Shown here: positions 34,391 to 44,524 of the stretch, in pieces | Numbering within the stretch: position 1 is the stretch's first letter | Layout of the letters: each line of letters starts with the position of its first letter | Source: Gymnopus androsaceus JB14 | Lineage: Eukaryota > Basidiomycota > Agaricomycetes > Agaricales > Omphalotaceae | Assembly (NCBI GenBank): GCA_009733575.1 | Contig: ML769537.1 | Coordinates: 62,001-126,000, forward strand | Direction of reading: 5' to 3' | DNA length: 64,000 bases | Notes under the pieces: model-generated | Databases searched by the model: none | What the model was told of the DNA's origin: nothing | Seen by the model: the letters and a program-made list of their open reading frames with translations, nothing else | Translations under genes and position numbers: made by a program

Positions 34391-34916
34391 TTGAGGAGAG
34401 GGAGGATGTAAGTTCAAGCTTTCTTGAGTCACTGGGTTCACCAGCATTTCCTCATGAAATATTCCATTAAAGGCTGGCGTCAGTTTTGCTCACGCTTACT
34501 CCAGTCTCGAGGAAAGGGAAGATGTAAGTTCAAGCTTTCTCAAGCCAGTCACGAGCATTTCCTCATGAAATATTCCATTAAAGGCCGGTGTCAGTTTTGC
34601 TCATGCTTACTCCAGTCTTGAGGAGAGGGAGGATGTAAGTTCAAGCTTTCTTGAGTCACTGGGTTCACTAGCATTTCCTCATGAAATATTCCATTAAAGG
34701 CTGGCGTCAGTTTTGCTCATGCTTACTCCAGTCTCGAGGAGAGGGAAGATGTGAGTTTAAGCTTTCTCAAGTCAGGTTCACTAGCATTTCCTCATGAAAT
34801 ATTCTGTTAAAGGCTGGCGTCAGTTTTGCTCACGCTTACTCCAGTCTCGATGAGAGGCAGGAGGTGAGCCATTATTAACAGCATTTTTGCATTATTACTA
34901 AATCTCACTTTAGTGA

Positions 34917-36628
34917 GAGAACATGGTACTTCATCTAATTGGCCCGAGGTTACTAAACTCGCCGGAAGCGTCTTCTTGTGGACTGCCTCTAGTCTTCCTT
35001 TGCGTCCCTTGAGACCAGGATTGTAGAGGAATGTTCTGATTCAAGTGTGTTGTAAATATTTCATAGTCCAAATCTAAAGTTAAGCGCCCTTAATCTCGTC
35101 GGAGGAAGATAAGAAACAAACAAGGTTCCCCTTATCCATCCTCCTACCAAAGGCAAAAAAAAAAGTGAAACAAATATTCGGAGAGTTGTCATCCTCTACT
35201 AAGAAAAATCGAACAAACCCAATCAACATTCAGAGAATCAAACAGCTGACCTTGCATGTTGCTTGCATGCTCTTGACAGAGCTGAGTCAAAGTATGCACA
35301 GCACAGACTACACCCAGTGCCCTTAATGAATATAATCTCAAAAGCAATCTAAGTTATCGTCTTAGAGTTGTAATTCCTCCATATCTCACCCTGTGCCTGA
35401 CATAGCCCTTGTTAAGGATATGTGCACTTTACCTCTCTGCCATAAAGCCGGCTTTATGGCAGAGAGGTAAAGTGCACATATCCTAAACAGCCCTTGTATG
35501 ATTTCTTGCCAAGATACTCCAAGACTCGGTCGTAAAGCTGCAAACTTCAAAGTGCAGGAGTTTGAGAATGACCTACCGTATATGTTGACGCATACACTGC
35601 GTGAGCGAGAATTCCATGGATAGTGATAGCATGCACATTCCTTTCAACAGACATTCAAAGCACCAATACTAGATTTTAAGATGACTGCCTAGTCACTCCA
35701 TAGCTTTACAAGTTGTATTAGCTGTGAACAGATTAGCTTTTCATTGGGTAGTGCTTGGCTTGTACCATATAGCAGCCTCATCCGTGGAGTAGGCGGATGC
35801 GGTTCATAAGAAGTTATTAGCTGTAGCACTATTCTTCGGCAATAAAGAAATTTAGGAAGAGAGAGAGTCAAATGCCTAACTGAAACAGACTTCATAGAAA
35901 TAAGAATCAGAACTCAGGCTAAAATGACGTGTGAGCTTTGAAGGGTGGGGTTAGGAACTAGGGAAGAGTAAGAGACACATAAGTCAACAGACTCGGATCC
36001 ATCAATGCAAGAACACAACAAGCTCCACTACTCACCATATTGCTTAAGCCTTGGCGTCGCGTGCGGCGGTGTATCTCCCTCCTGCTTCATGCACACACAG
36101 ACAGAAGATAGAATAAAAACATAACGCTAAACGACGATTAGTAGCGATATTGAAAAGCAACACTGATGTGCATGCATCCATGCTAGGCTCGGTATACATT
36201 GGACTCAGCTGTGAGCTACATCGTAAGTCTAAGCAGAAAGGATGTCATCATAAATTTGGAGACGGCTCCATAGCAGTAAGGAATCAGCCCGACAGGCAAA
36301 CAACAGGCCGATTCATCAAGGCTTGTGTGTATCCTCCTCTATCAATATCACCAAAGCATCGGAATCGCTATGGAAAAAAAACCACAACAGTAATATAGAG
36401 CATAATTAGGAGACCAATTGACAAAGAATATCGATGAATACACATATCCAGACCCACGTAAGTACACTTCCGCAAGATTTCGCGTTCAATCCTGCATTGT
36501 ATAAAATACTGGTGATATTTTATCGCCCTTCTGCGCGTCAGTGTCACACTGATCGAGTTGCTTTTTGTATCCCTAAAATCTCTCTTCAGCCATCCCACAA
36601 GATGTTAAAGCCAACAACTCAACTCACC
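34917..36628. other. intergenic region with transposon-end palindrome
   Basis: 1.7 kb with no supported gene. Short frames at 35689-35895 (-) and 36150-36398 (+) have no recognisable domain. It contains the 70-bp perfect palindrome listed separately and a poly-A run near 35156-35163. Confidence 0.45.
35415..35484. repeat. perfect 70-bp palindrome without spacer
   Basis: From aggatatgtgcactttacct at 35415 to its exact complement ending at 35484; the centre is gcc|ggc at 35449/35450. A single arm (ggatatgtgcact-cacctctctgccata, one mismatch) recurs at 47068-47096, so the arm is probably a transposon terminal repeat joined head to head here. Confidence 0.92.
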
Positions 36629-38110
36629 TCAATAGTAGTCGTATTTTCCAGGCCCGTAGTATTGACGACTCTCTTTGTATGCACCCCCACCCGGTAAACA
36701 ACCGAACGCTGTATCGATATCATGTAACAACCCTGCCACATCGGAGTTGGTCATGGAGTGCGAATCGTCGTTGTCTTCTTCATCGGGATCATCGGGATCG
36801 CTCTCGGGATCACTGGAGTCGTATTCTCTGCCACTCGGAAATGGACCTGAATAGTAGTCCTTTCTGCGGAGCTTGGTTGAAGTTGGAATTTTTCTGCTGA
36901 TTCCAGCTCCGACTCCAACTCCATGTCCAGCTTCATGCGACGACCTCTCCTGCTTCAGAACGGCCTTGTCGCATGGTACACAGATATACCACCGTGACTG
37001 CTGAGTACTAGTCGTCTTCGATGCAGGTGCTTTTCCAGTCGCTATGTGAGCCTTGCTTTTGATATGCGCATCTCTGTTCAAAGCCTTCATCGGTGCTCGA
37101 TCACAGCGGTCGCACTCCCACCACCCAGCTGGAATGCGTACTGACTTGGACTCGGAGGGTGTAGTAGGTCCTGGAACTGCAGTTGACGCCTGAGAGGCTT
37201 TTCGATGACGCTTTCCTGTGATATGGCTTAGTTTGCTGCGATCAGGCTGAGGCTGACAATGAGTCGATGTCAATGCCGGCGCCGTAACTGGAAAAACACT
37301 GGTGCTCTGGACCACATCAGACTCGGAGGGTATAATAGGTCCTGGAACTGCGGTTGACGCCTGAGAAGCTTTCTGATGACGCTTTCCTGCGATATGGCTT
37401 GGTTTGCTACTGATGTTCATCCGCAGGGTGCAGACAGTGCAGTACCACTCATGATCAGGCTGACGATGAGTCGATGTCGAGGCCGTCACTGGTGAAACAC
37501 TAGTACCCTGGACGTGCACATCAGACTTGGAGGGTATAGTCGGTCCTGGGACTGTGGTTGACGCCTGAGAAGCTTTCTGATGGCGGTTTCCTGCAATATG
37601 GCTCGGTTTGTTGTTGATACTCATCTTCAGGGTGCAAACAGTGCAGTACCACTCTTGGCGATGAGTCGTCGGATTCGATCTCGATGCTGGTGCCGTCACA
37701 GGTGAAACCTTGGGCATTGTTGCGCTGGGATGGTGAACACCGGTACCCTGGACGTGCACATCACATTGGGTTATAGTATGGCCAAATGATTTCAACCAAC
37801 ATACCTTGTTTTGTTGAGTTGGAGACTCCGGAGACGACTGATGTTCCGATCTGTTTGAGCTATGGCATCGGTTTATGAAGCATAGACAGTATAGCAACAC
37901 TAACCTCTTAACAACGTCTTTAATTGGCACAGGAGCCCACAAATCGCTCTTTGCTTTTTTGGCGTGGTGGTGGTAGATAGTGAGCTGCGTTTGTGGGAAG
38001 TGAATTACGTGTTGATGGGCATTGGGAAGGATAAGGTTACGTCCAATGAAATTCAGTTTATCATCCGCATATGTTATTATGTATAGCTCCAGCGTTCGTT
38101 CAACATTCAC
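36629..38110 (-). CDS. C2H2 (U1/matrin-like) zinc-finger repeat protein, paralogue 1
   Basis: Long minus-strand frame. It carries finger-like motifs: EWYCTVCTLKMSINNK..SHIAGNRH, EWYCTVCTLRMNISSK..SHIAGKRH, a degenerate one lacking Cys (LSHITGKRH), WWECDRCDRAPMK..AHIKSKAH and RWYICVPCDK..SSHEAGHG. The spacing C-x2-C...H-x5-H fits U1/matrin-type RNA- or dsRNA-binding fingers. Linkers between fingers (ASQAS-T-VPGP-IPSESDV) are themselves repeated. The C-terminus is acidic (PESDPDDPDEEDNDDSHS) and ends YYGPGKYDYY. No good ATG begins the frame; the paralogue at 38466-40692 has one (MPKRAREAKSDL) at a position where this copy reads cacgcc. Likely nuclear; function unknown. Confidence 0.65.
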   Translation of the reverse strand: MNVERTLELYIITYADDKLNFIGRNLILPNAHQHVIHFPQTQLTIYHHHAKKAKSDLWAPVPIKDVVKRLVLLYCLCFINRCHSSNRSEHQSSPESPTQQNKVCWLKSFGHTITQCDVHVQGTGVHHPSATMPKVSPVTAPASRSNPTTHRQEWYCTVCTLKMSINNKPSHIAGNRHQKASQASTTVPGPTIPSKSDVHVQGTSVSPVTASTSTHRQPDHEWYCTVCTLRMNISSKPSHIAGKRHQKASQASTAVPGPIIPSESDVVQSTSVFPVTAPALTSTHCQPQPDRSKLSHITGKRHRKASQASTAVPGPTTPSESKSVRIPAGWWECDRCDRAPMKALNRDAHIKSKAHIATGKAPASKTTSTQQSRWYICVPCDKAVLKQERSSHEAGHGVGVGAGISRKIPTSTKLRRKDYYSGPFPSGREYDSSDPESDPDDPDEEDNDDSHSMTNSDVAGLLHDIDTAFGCLPGGGAYKESRQYYGPGKYDYY

Positions 38111-38184
38111 TCAGCATCCCTCGTGCATTTCGTGATGCTTGCTCGACCCCCGTGCCCTCATATCCGCCAGCTGTTCGGTATCGG

Positions 38185-38442
38185 CTAGTCCCCATCCACT
38201 TCCATCTCCGTGGTGACAACGTTTAGTACGTTCAAGTATGTATCGTTTGCAAAGTCTGGGCAGTCAAGTTTAATCCGAAGATCTCCATTTATGCTCCACA
38301 ATTTGATTAAGTTTGAATCTCGCAATACTTGTATGCAAGAAGATACATTTTGTGGTACATATGCAGTACAAGAAACAGGCATGTTACATGATACAGGTGC
38401 GCTACAAGAAACACTCGCAGCGGAGGGATCGGTACAAGACAT
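38185..38442 (-). CDS. small Cys-containing hypothetical protein
   Basis: 85-codon minus-strand frame with a proper ATG (MSCTDPSAASVSCSAP...). It begins with three imperfect repeats of PVSC (VSCSAPVSCNMPVSCTAYV), then a more ordinary stretch (IKLWSINGDLRIKLDCPDF). It sits between the two zinc-finger paralogues and covers the duplicated upstream block of one of them. No family recognised; it could be spurious or a terminal exon. Confidence 0.3.
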   Translation of the reverse strand: MSCTDPSAASVSCSAPVSCNMPVSCTAYVPQNVSSCIQVLRDSNLIKLWSINGDLRIKLDCPDFANDTYLNVLNVVTTEMEVDGD

Positions 38443-38465
38443 ATATGATACATTGACTGCCCGTT

Positions 38466-40692
38466 CTAAAAATTTACCCGTTCAACTGATATCCCCGCAT
38501 ACGGTTCTGGGGGCGCTTGTGACCAGTTGACAAAGTCCCTAGTATCAGACTCTTTAGACCACCACATATAGAGCATACTACCCTCCTTTTTCCCCTTGAC
38601 ATACTTGGTCAAGTACTCCCGCTTATTCTTCGCAATACCCCCAGTGAGCAACCTGCAGAAGCTTTTAGCGACCACAGTAGCCTGGTCTCTATTGAGGACA
38701 GTGGAGAGGTTAACAGGACCAATGCGGACTCCGATGTGCTTGCGCTGATTAGTGGGTTGCGGAGCCGGAGGTAAAGGCGGAGTCGACGACGGTACCGGGG
38801 ACCCCATGGGGACAGTTGGGATGAACGACAAAGGAGTAGGAGCAGCAGGGATGAGAGACGACGGAGTAGGTGCAGCAGGGGTGGAAGGCGATGGAGCAGG
38901 AGCAGGTGGCACTACCGTGTAGTTCGATGATGATGCTGCAGGCATGATCGGAGGAGCATGCATCGCGGAGGCAGAAGGGAACGAGATGGCCATTGGTTGG
39001 AAGGGAGGAAGCGGCGCAAAGGCAGGTGAGTGGTCAGCCTGTTCCTCCAAGCGACGACGCTTTCTTTGTCGTTCCTCCCCTTCCGTCCGGTCCACCGCGT
39101 ATCGCTGCTCCTTCTTCGTTTCTGCAATCATACCATCTACCCGTGCAAACTCCGCTTTGATCTCCCGTAGTACCGACTCGAGCATGTCCCGGTGGACAGC
39201 ATTCTTTGTTAATCCGCTGATAGAACTCTGGATGGAGTGGAAACGTTCAAAGTGGCTTTGAACATGACCTTGGATTTGGATGACATTAGCGATGGTCTTA
39301 TCAACCTGCTTGCATAGTCCCTCCATGAGAGTGTTATGTGCTTGGGATGAGGATGCTGGCAACTCGGGTGATAGGATCTCGAACGTATCCATGCGATCAC
39401 GAAGGTGTTCGAGATCAATTTTGAGGCTCCTGAATTCATCCTCAACTGCGATACGACCTTTCGTTGCCCACGCGGCAGGCAGCTCATTGTGGAACTGCTT
39501 GGAGGCCTTCTCTTTACCCTTCTTCTTCTTGGGAGGGGAATCTTCCACGTCATCACTATTACCTCCCATAGACGAACGTAGCGCGTAAGAATTCGTGCGC
39601 GACAGAGAAGATCCTGCACCGTTAGAATTCGATCGAGACAGTGACAACCCCGCCCCACCAATGAGCGGGATTGTGAAGCCTTCCTGCGAGCGCACTACCT
39701 CTGTCTCAGTGGACGCTCCATTAGTATTATGAGTGGGCGCCGGAGGAAGAGGGACTGCTGCAGGGGCTGGGGTTGGAGTCTCGACGCTAGAGTCAGAGGA
39801 AGCGGCGGCGGAGGCATTAGGTATTGCTCTAAAAGAGAGACCAGCCGGCCAAGGAGGAATTGCACCCGCTTCGGTGTTTAAACGAGGAATGCCAGCAAAT
39901 AAGGACATCGGCGCCGGCTGCGCGTGCCTGGCGAGCGACGAGGAGATACCAAAGGCTAGCGTCGATTTAAATCCATCGTCCGACGCAGGAGTTGTAAGAG
40001 TCGCAGAAGTGGCCGCTTTATCCGTTAGCGTCTTTTCCGCTGGAATGCGTACTGACTCGGACTCGGAGGGTGGAGCTGCGGTTGATGCCTGAGAGACTTT
40101 CTGATGCCGCTTGCCTGCGATATGGCTGGTTTTGCTGCTGATGTTCATCTTCAAGGTACAGACAGTGCAGTACCACTCAGACGTCAACGTCGATGCAGAC
40201 CCCGTGACTGGTGAAGCACTGGTACCTTGGAGGTGCACATCAGACTCGGAGGGTATAGTAGGTCCTGGAACTGCGGTTAACGCCTGAGAGGCTTTCTGAT
40301 GTCGCTTTCCTGCGATATGGCTTAGTTTGCTACTGATGTTCATCTTCAGGGTACAGACAGTGCAGTACCACTCAGTCGGGCGATGAGTCGTCGGTGTCGA
40401 TGTCGATGTCGATGCCGTCACCGACGAAACCGCCACTGTTGTGCTGGGATGGCGAGCACTGGTACCCTGGACGTGCACATCACACTAGGTCATAGTATGG
40501 CCAAACGATTTCAACCAACATACCTTGTTTTGTTGAGTTGGAGACTCCGGACTGATGTTCCGATCTGTTTGAGCAGAGGCATCGGTTTATAAAACATAGA
40601 CATTATAGCAACACTAACCTCTTAACAACAACGTCTTCAATCGGTGCAGGAGCGCACAAATCGCTCTTTGCCTCTCTTGCTCGTTTCGGCAT
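38466..40692 (-). CDS. C2H2 (U1/matrin-like) zinc-finger and coiled-coil protein, paralogue 2
   Basis: ATG 40692-40690 (MPKRAREAKSDLCAPAP); long last exon to 38466. Two fingers near the N-terminus (EWYCTVCTLKMNISSK..SHIAGKRH), a Ser/Pro-rich linker, basic stretches KKKKGKEK and KRRRLEE as possible nuclear signals, a helical region (LKIDLEHLRDRMDTFEIL to EIKAEFARVDGMIAETKKEQ) and a C-terminal domain starting KHIGVRIGPVNLSTVLNRDQ. The N-terminal half is homologous to the gene at 36.6-38.1 kb, including finger linkers and the leader exons. Relative to that copy it lacks 5 bp near 40557 (gtctc), which disturbs the frame across the first introns. Function unknown; nucleic-acid binding is inferred. 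Confidence 0.7.
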
Positions 40693-41667
40693 GGTAGTGG
40701 TAGATGATGAACTGCGTTTGTGGGAAGGATAAGCTTTAAGGTTACGTCTTGTCTTTGAATGCAGGTCACGATCTCAGTATAAATTGGTCTTGACGAGGGT
40801 ATTGTGATTTTGCAGGCTTTCGATGTTGCTGAACATTCACTCAAAGCTTCGACGATTATGCCCACATCCGTCATGGATTTCGCGATGCTTGCTCGACCCT
40901 GTACCAAGCTGTACCCTCGTTTTCACCAGCTGTTCAGTGTCGGCTAGTCTCCATCCACCTTCATCTCCGTGGTAGTACGTTCAAGTTCTGAATCACATAT
41001 AGGATTACTACCTGTACCTCCGCGTCTATGTTACTCGCGTCGATAATGTGCATGTGGGTAACGGTACTGCCCTTGGTAGAGATGAACGGCGGCTGGGATT
41101 ACTCTGGCGAAGGCACGGAAAGATAGATAGATCAGAGTAAAGACGACCTTGCAACCAGTCGCGCAAGCCTATCAATTCCGAGTCATGGGTCTAGTTCAGT
41201 TGGTCTTGCGAAGAAGGGATGGAAGCTTGCCATTTCCTGTTCTGTCCTAGCGGTCTTTTGTTGGGAGAAAGAGAAGTCGGACACGAGCAGGATACTTCGA
41301 ATATACTGATCGTCGGGAATCATAATTTGACTGAGAAGGTGGGTTAGCAGAGCAAACAAAGCACTGAACGATGAACGATAAACAACGAAACAAAATGCAA
41401 GAGATACATAAGCACGTACATACAGATAATTGGCATAGCATACGCAAAATAACAACATTCAAGAAAGAAATACAATGATAAATGGTCGGAGAGAGAGGAT
41501 TGAGATCGAAACTTCCACTTGCCACGTCTAGTCTTCTTCTTCTTCTTCCTCATCCCCTCCACATGTTCTCTCCTTTCGTTCCCTATCTCCAAACCTATAG
41601 GCGTCGGCGAACCGTATAGTCCAAAAATGCGCGCACGAAAGACATTCGTAAAGTCATCAAAAGTCGC
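40693..41667. other. intergenic region, duplicated promoter block and DUF6699 3' flank
   Basis: 40840-41000 (minus-strand promoter of the zinc-finger gene) is similar to 38100-38235 upstream of its paralogue, for example gatgcttgctcgaccc and cagctgttc-gt-tcggctagt. So the duplication included upstream sequence. No gene seen in 41000-41667. Confidence 0.55.
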
Positions 41668-42455
41668 CTAGGCCATCAAATCCATAACAAAAATATTGGG
41701 AGCCTTGTAACCCAGCCTAGAGATGGTGTAGGTGTCTTTCTTCTTGAGAGAGTCAAAGAAGGTGCGTTCGCGGAGCCAGTCTAAGGGTAAAGTGAGAAAT
41801 GGAACCTTGGAGGCGAACACAGAGGCAACAGTAACACCGACCATATCTCTTAAATCTCGAAGGTGTCGCCTGGGGAGTATAATACTGTGCCCAGTTTCCT
41901 CCTGCTCCTGCGCCACGCATCGTCGACATGCGTTTGACTTGGTCCTGGAGTCTAGGCGGAAGGGAGGCGAATTCTGCGTCTGTTACATTGTGTTCTGCGT
42001 AGCTTAAGAGCGAGAGAGATGAGCGACGTATCCGATGCATTGAGTAGGAGGATGCCCACTCACTCCTTCCAAATCTGCGTACAAACATCACCCAAATTAA
42101 CCCCCCTCTCATTCTTCACTATCGTACACCAAGGTGATATCTCGGTGATTATGATCAGTTGGGTTACGCGCGGAAGCGTGGCGGGCTCGTCTTTTGCGGT
42201 AAAAGCAAGGTCGCGGTCGCGTGAGTCCGGGTTGAAGCCGCCTGTTTGACCAGTAGCGATATTGAAAAGCAAATGGAAATCCCCGTGCGTCCCTTCCAGG
42301 ATCGGGTTGAGTTGGAGTTCAGATTGGAGGAGGTAGAGGTCGGTTTGAGAGAGGACTGGGCCATCTGTAACCGTAATGTTAGCGTTAGCATGACCAATAT
42401 AGGATTAGAGGAACGCACAAGCAGACCCAGGAGCCCATTTGTTGACTGAATCCAT
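41668..42455 (-). CDS. DUF6699-domain protein
   Basis: ATG 42455-42453 (MDSVNKWAPGSA), intron, then LSQTDLYLLQSELQLNP, LEGTHGDFHLLFNIATGQ, LPRVTQLIIITEISPWCTIV, GVNLGDVCTQIWKE, second intron, EFASLPPRLQDQVKRMST, GNWAQYYTP, then DMVGVTVASVFASKVPFLTL, DWLRERTFFDSLKKKDTYTI and the stop at 41668. Layout and length match fungal DUF6699 proteins, of unknown function. One extra C in the CCCC run near 41872 puts the last part in a different frame: real frameshift or consensus error. Three decayed relatives lie elsewhere in this window. Confidence 0.75.
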
Positions 42456-43085
42456 CGTTGCTTCGCTTTAGTTTAGTTTATGCGTCTTCGTAGAGCTGGT
42501 TGAACTGAAGGAATGAAGGTAAATGGCCAAGAAGCAAGCACGAGGAGGATTCGATGCAGTGCTTGTTCAAGACGCGATCGATTGAACTGCCTCCGTCGGT
42601 CCGCCACAGATGAGATAAGATGAGCTGATAAGATAACGAGTGTCAAAGTCACTCCAACGAGTCCAACCAAATCTCTCCTCATCCTCCGAAAAAACAAGTC
42701 TCTGTCTCTTAATTCGGTCTCGGTCTCAGCACCTCAACTTTTAAATACAAGAAACTGCTTCTGCGAGTCTGCCTGGAGATCTACGGTCCAGCACTGTGCA
42801 TCGATTTAATTAATATGGTGTGATGGTTTCTCTCGTCGCCTTTGTGAGCTCGGCTCAAGCTCTATCGCTTCTCCGCTCTTATCCCCCTTCCTCGATCCAA
42901 ACTCTACACCAATTCATTTGCCTCAAAGGCTTCGTCGATATGGCTTGGTCCGCCCTTGAGCCCATACTCCTACTCCTCCCTCCTCAATCTAACAGCTTCA
43001 CCCTTCGCTCCCCAATGGTTAGCAAACTCGAACGCCAATATGCGGCTCAATTTGACTCTGCCCAACGAATAACATAACTAGCTTG

Positions 43086-43196
43086 CGGTCACGTCTGCTC
43101 TGCTCACGAGACTGGCTCCCCGAACGCACCTTCTATGACACGCTCAAGACAAAAGGAATCTGGACCGTGTCTAGGTTTAGATACAGGTTTTTGTGA
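43086..43196 (+). pseudogene. DUF6699 C-terminal fragment, opposite strand
   Basis: Plus-strand RDWLPERTFYDTLKTKGIWT then VSRFRYRFL stop, clearly the DWLRERTFFDSLKKKDTYTISRLGY end of the family. The sequence just upstream (42820-43077, MVSLVAFVSSAQALSLLRSY) does not match DUF6699 and is not called. Confidence 0.65.
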
Positions 43197-43908
43197 TGGG
43201 AGACCAACCGAACCAGACCCAGTAATAAACCATTCTCATCCTTACGATCCCGATTGCTTGGCTCTAGCTGCCTTGAAGTAGTCTTTGAGATTATTATGGC
43301 TGTCCATTAGGTGTCTCGGACGATCATATCCATTTCCTACTAGTTATTACGAATCTCAAACACGTCCGTCTTCGATACGGGGAAGAGATGAGGTATGTCT
43401 GCGTTTTTCATCTCTCTCTGCATGTGTTTCGTCGACTGACTTAGTCCCTCTCTCTACGATTGGTATTACCTCAGCCTCAGATACGCAGAAACACGCCGCA
43501 TACACATACAAAGACACCGAATTCGAGCCATAAATTGAGCGACCTCAAGAGATTGAGGTGTAGTTGGCTCTTGCATCTTTCTAGATCGATTTTGAGGTAG
43601 GATTCAAAGAAAGTTGGAAAGGGAAAGGATGAATCGCAGGAAAAACGATTATAAGGAGGCCTTTAAACGGTGCGTCTCAGAACTTGAAGAGTTGCCATAA
43701 TCATCAGGTGAAGCCCCAGCCTGATCCTTGCTTTACATTAACTCACCGGTAGTAACTTTACGTTAGACCTCACTCTCCAGCTGCAAAATTCCCATTAAGC
43801 TCTACGATTCTTCAAGAAGGCGTTTCCCAAAGTCAAGCGCGGGTAGTAGTTCAGGCATCAGATTATCAAGCTGTAGTGTAAAGGACGGAAGGAAACAGTC
43901 GAACACTA

Positions 43909-44201
43909 GTTAATGGGATGGTATACGAAGAACTATGACTTGCCCAAGTCGGTCCTACGCACCAGTCATACTGGGCGACTCTGACGAATTATATTTTCGC
44001 GGCTCTCCGCTTCATCCTCTTCTGTCCTAATTTTAACTTGCTCGGGACTCGTTAATGGGATGGTACTGTATACGAAGAACTATGACTTGCCCAAGAACTG
44101 GTCGGTCTTACGTACCGGTCATACTGGGCGACTCTGACGAATCATTTTTTGGCGGCTCTCCGCTTCATCCTCCTCTGTTCCGATTTTAACTTGCTCAGCC
44201 T
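43909..44201. repeat. two tandem 142-bp repeats upstream of the OYE gene
   Basis: gttaatgggatggta..tatacgaagaact and cttgcccaag...ctgggcgactctgacgaat...cggctctccgcttcatcctc occur twice, starting at 43909 and 44051. Copies differ by small indels and substitutions. They lie 320-600 bp upstream of the OYE ATG. Confidence 0.85.
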
Positions 44202-44524
44202 CTTAGTCAGTGACTATCGGAGTCGACCCCGGGAGACCCCACGCCTCAGGGTGTGCTTGCAGTGATTCCTAATACAAGTATAGGTAAACGGTCTCCTCTG
44301 CTATGTCAGAACGGACAGAAGAAGATGAGTCATTGGTTCAATTTGCTCGCCATCTTCTCTCATCCGAGTCATCAGTATCGCTGCTCACCAATGTGACTGC
44401 ATAGGCAAACTACTAGCTGCTCCTTGCGGACCTACGATATTTCCGGAGTATCGTTGTGGGTTATAAGCCCACTTCTACAAGTCTCCCAGTCTCCAATCGT
44501 CAACTTCAACTGCCAGCTCAAACA

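Larger units (their letters stand above)
31161..34863 (+). repeat. eight-unit exon-intron repeat array (51-nt exon plus about 60-nt intron)
   Basis: Each unit is a 51-nt exon and a 60-65-nt intron beginning gtaagttcaagctttct and ending cctcatgaaatattccattaaag-like sequence, so coding and intron parts were amplified together. In exons 3, 5, 6, 7 and 8, seven codons vary (GCC/GCT, GGC/GGT, TTC/TTT, CAC/CAT, CTC/CTT, GAG/GAA, GAA/GAG) and every change is silent. Exon 2 (longer, leader-side) and exon 9 (terminal, ending DERQE) diverge, as end units of an array often do. Confidence 0.92.
31015..34916 (+). pseudogene. repeat-built secreted peptide precursor (putative UstA/dikaritin-like RiPP precursor), interrupted by two transposons
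   Basis: Exon 1 (31015-31097) starts MKFST and ends ...LLAVYAAPVNEE, a secretion leader; one base appears missing between the two parts (near 31030). Exon 2 (31161-31244) holds ALASRAAGFSEPDVG then FAHAYTSVEERED. Exons 3-9 each encode AGV-[S/T]-FAHAYSSL-[E/D]-ER plus two residues: 31308-31358, 31419-31444 with 33440-33464, 33526-33561 with 34393-34407, 34473-34523, 34584-34634, 34700-34750 and 34813-34863. All introns are phase 0 and alike. A last intron (34864-34913) leads straight to TGA. Exon 4 is split by a 1,987-bp element and exon 5 by an 829-bp element. Known: UstA-type precursors have a signal peptide and many core repeats next to UstYa genes. Here no KR processing site is seen; ER in LEERED is the only basic position. 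Function as a RiPP is inference. Confidence 0.8.

Noticed and set aside
31161..34863. Regular repeat spacing resembling a CRISPR array
   Set aside because: The units are exons with matching splice sites and silent-only variation in a eukaryotic gene; the spacers are conserved introns, not unique sequences.
39733..40092. 119-codon plus-strand frame rich in Ala/Gly
   Set aside because: It is the antisense shadow of the Ser/Ala/Pro-rich linker of the zinc-finger gene.
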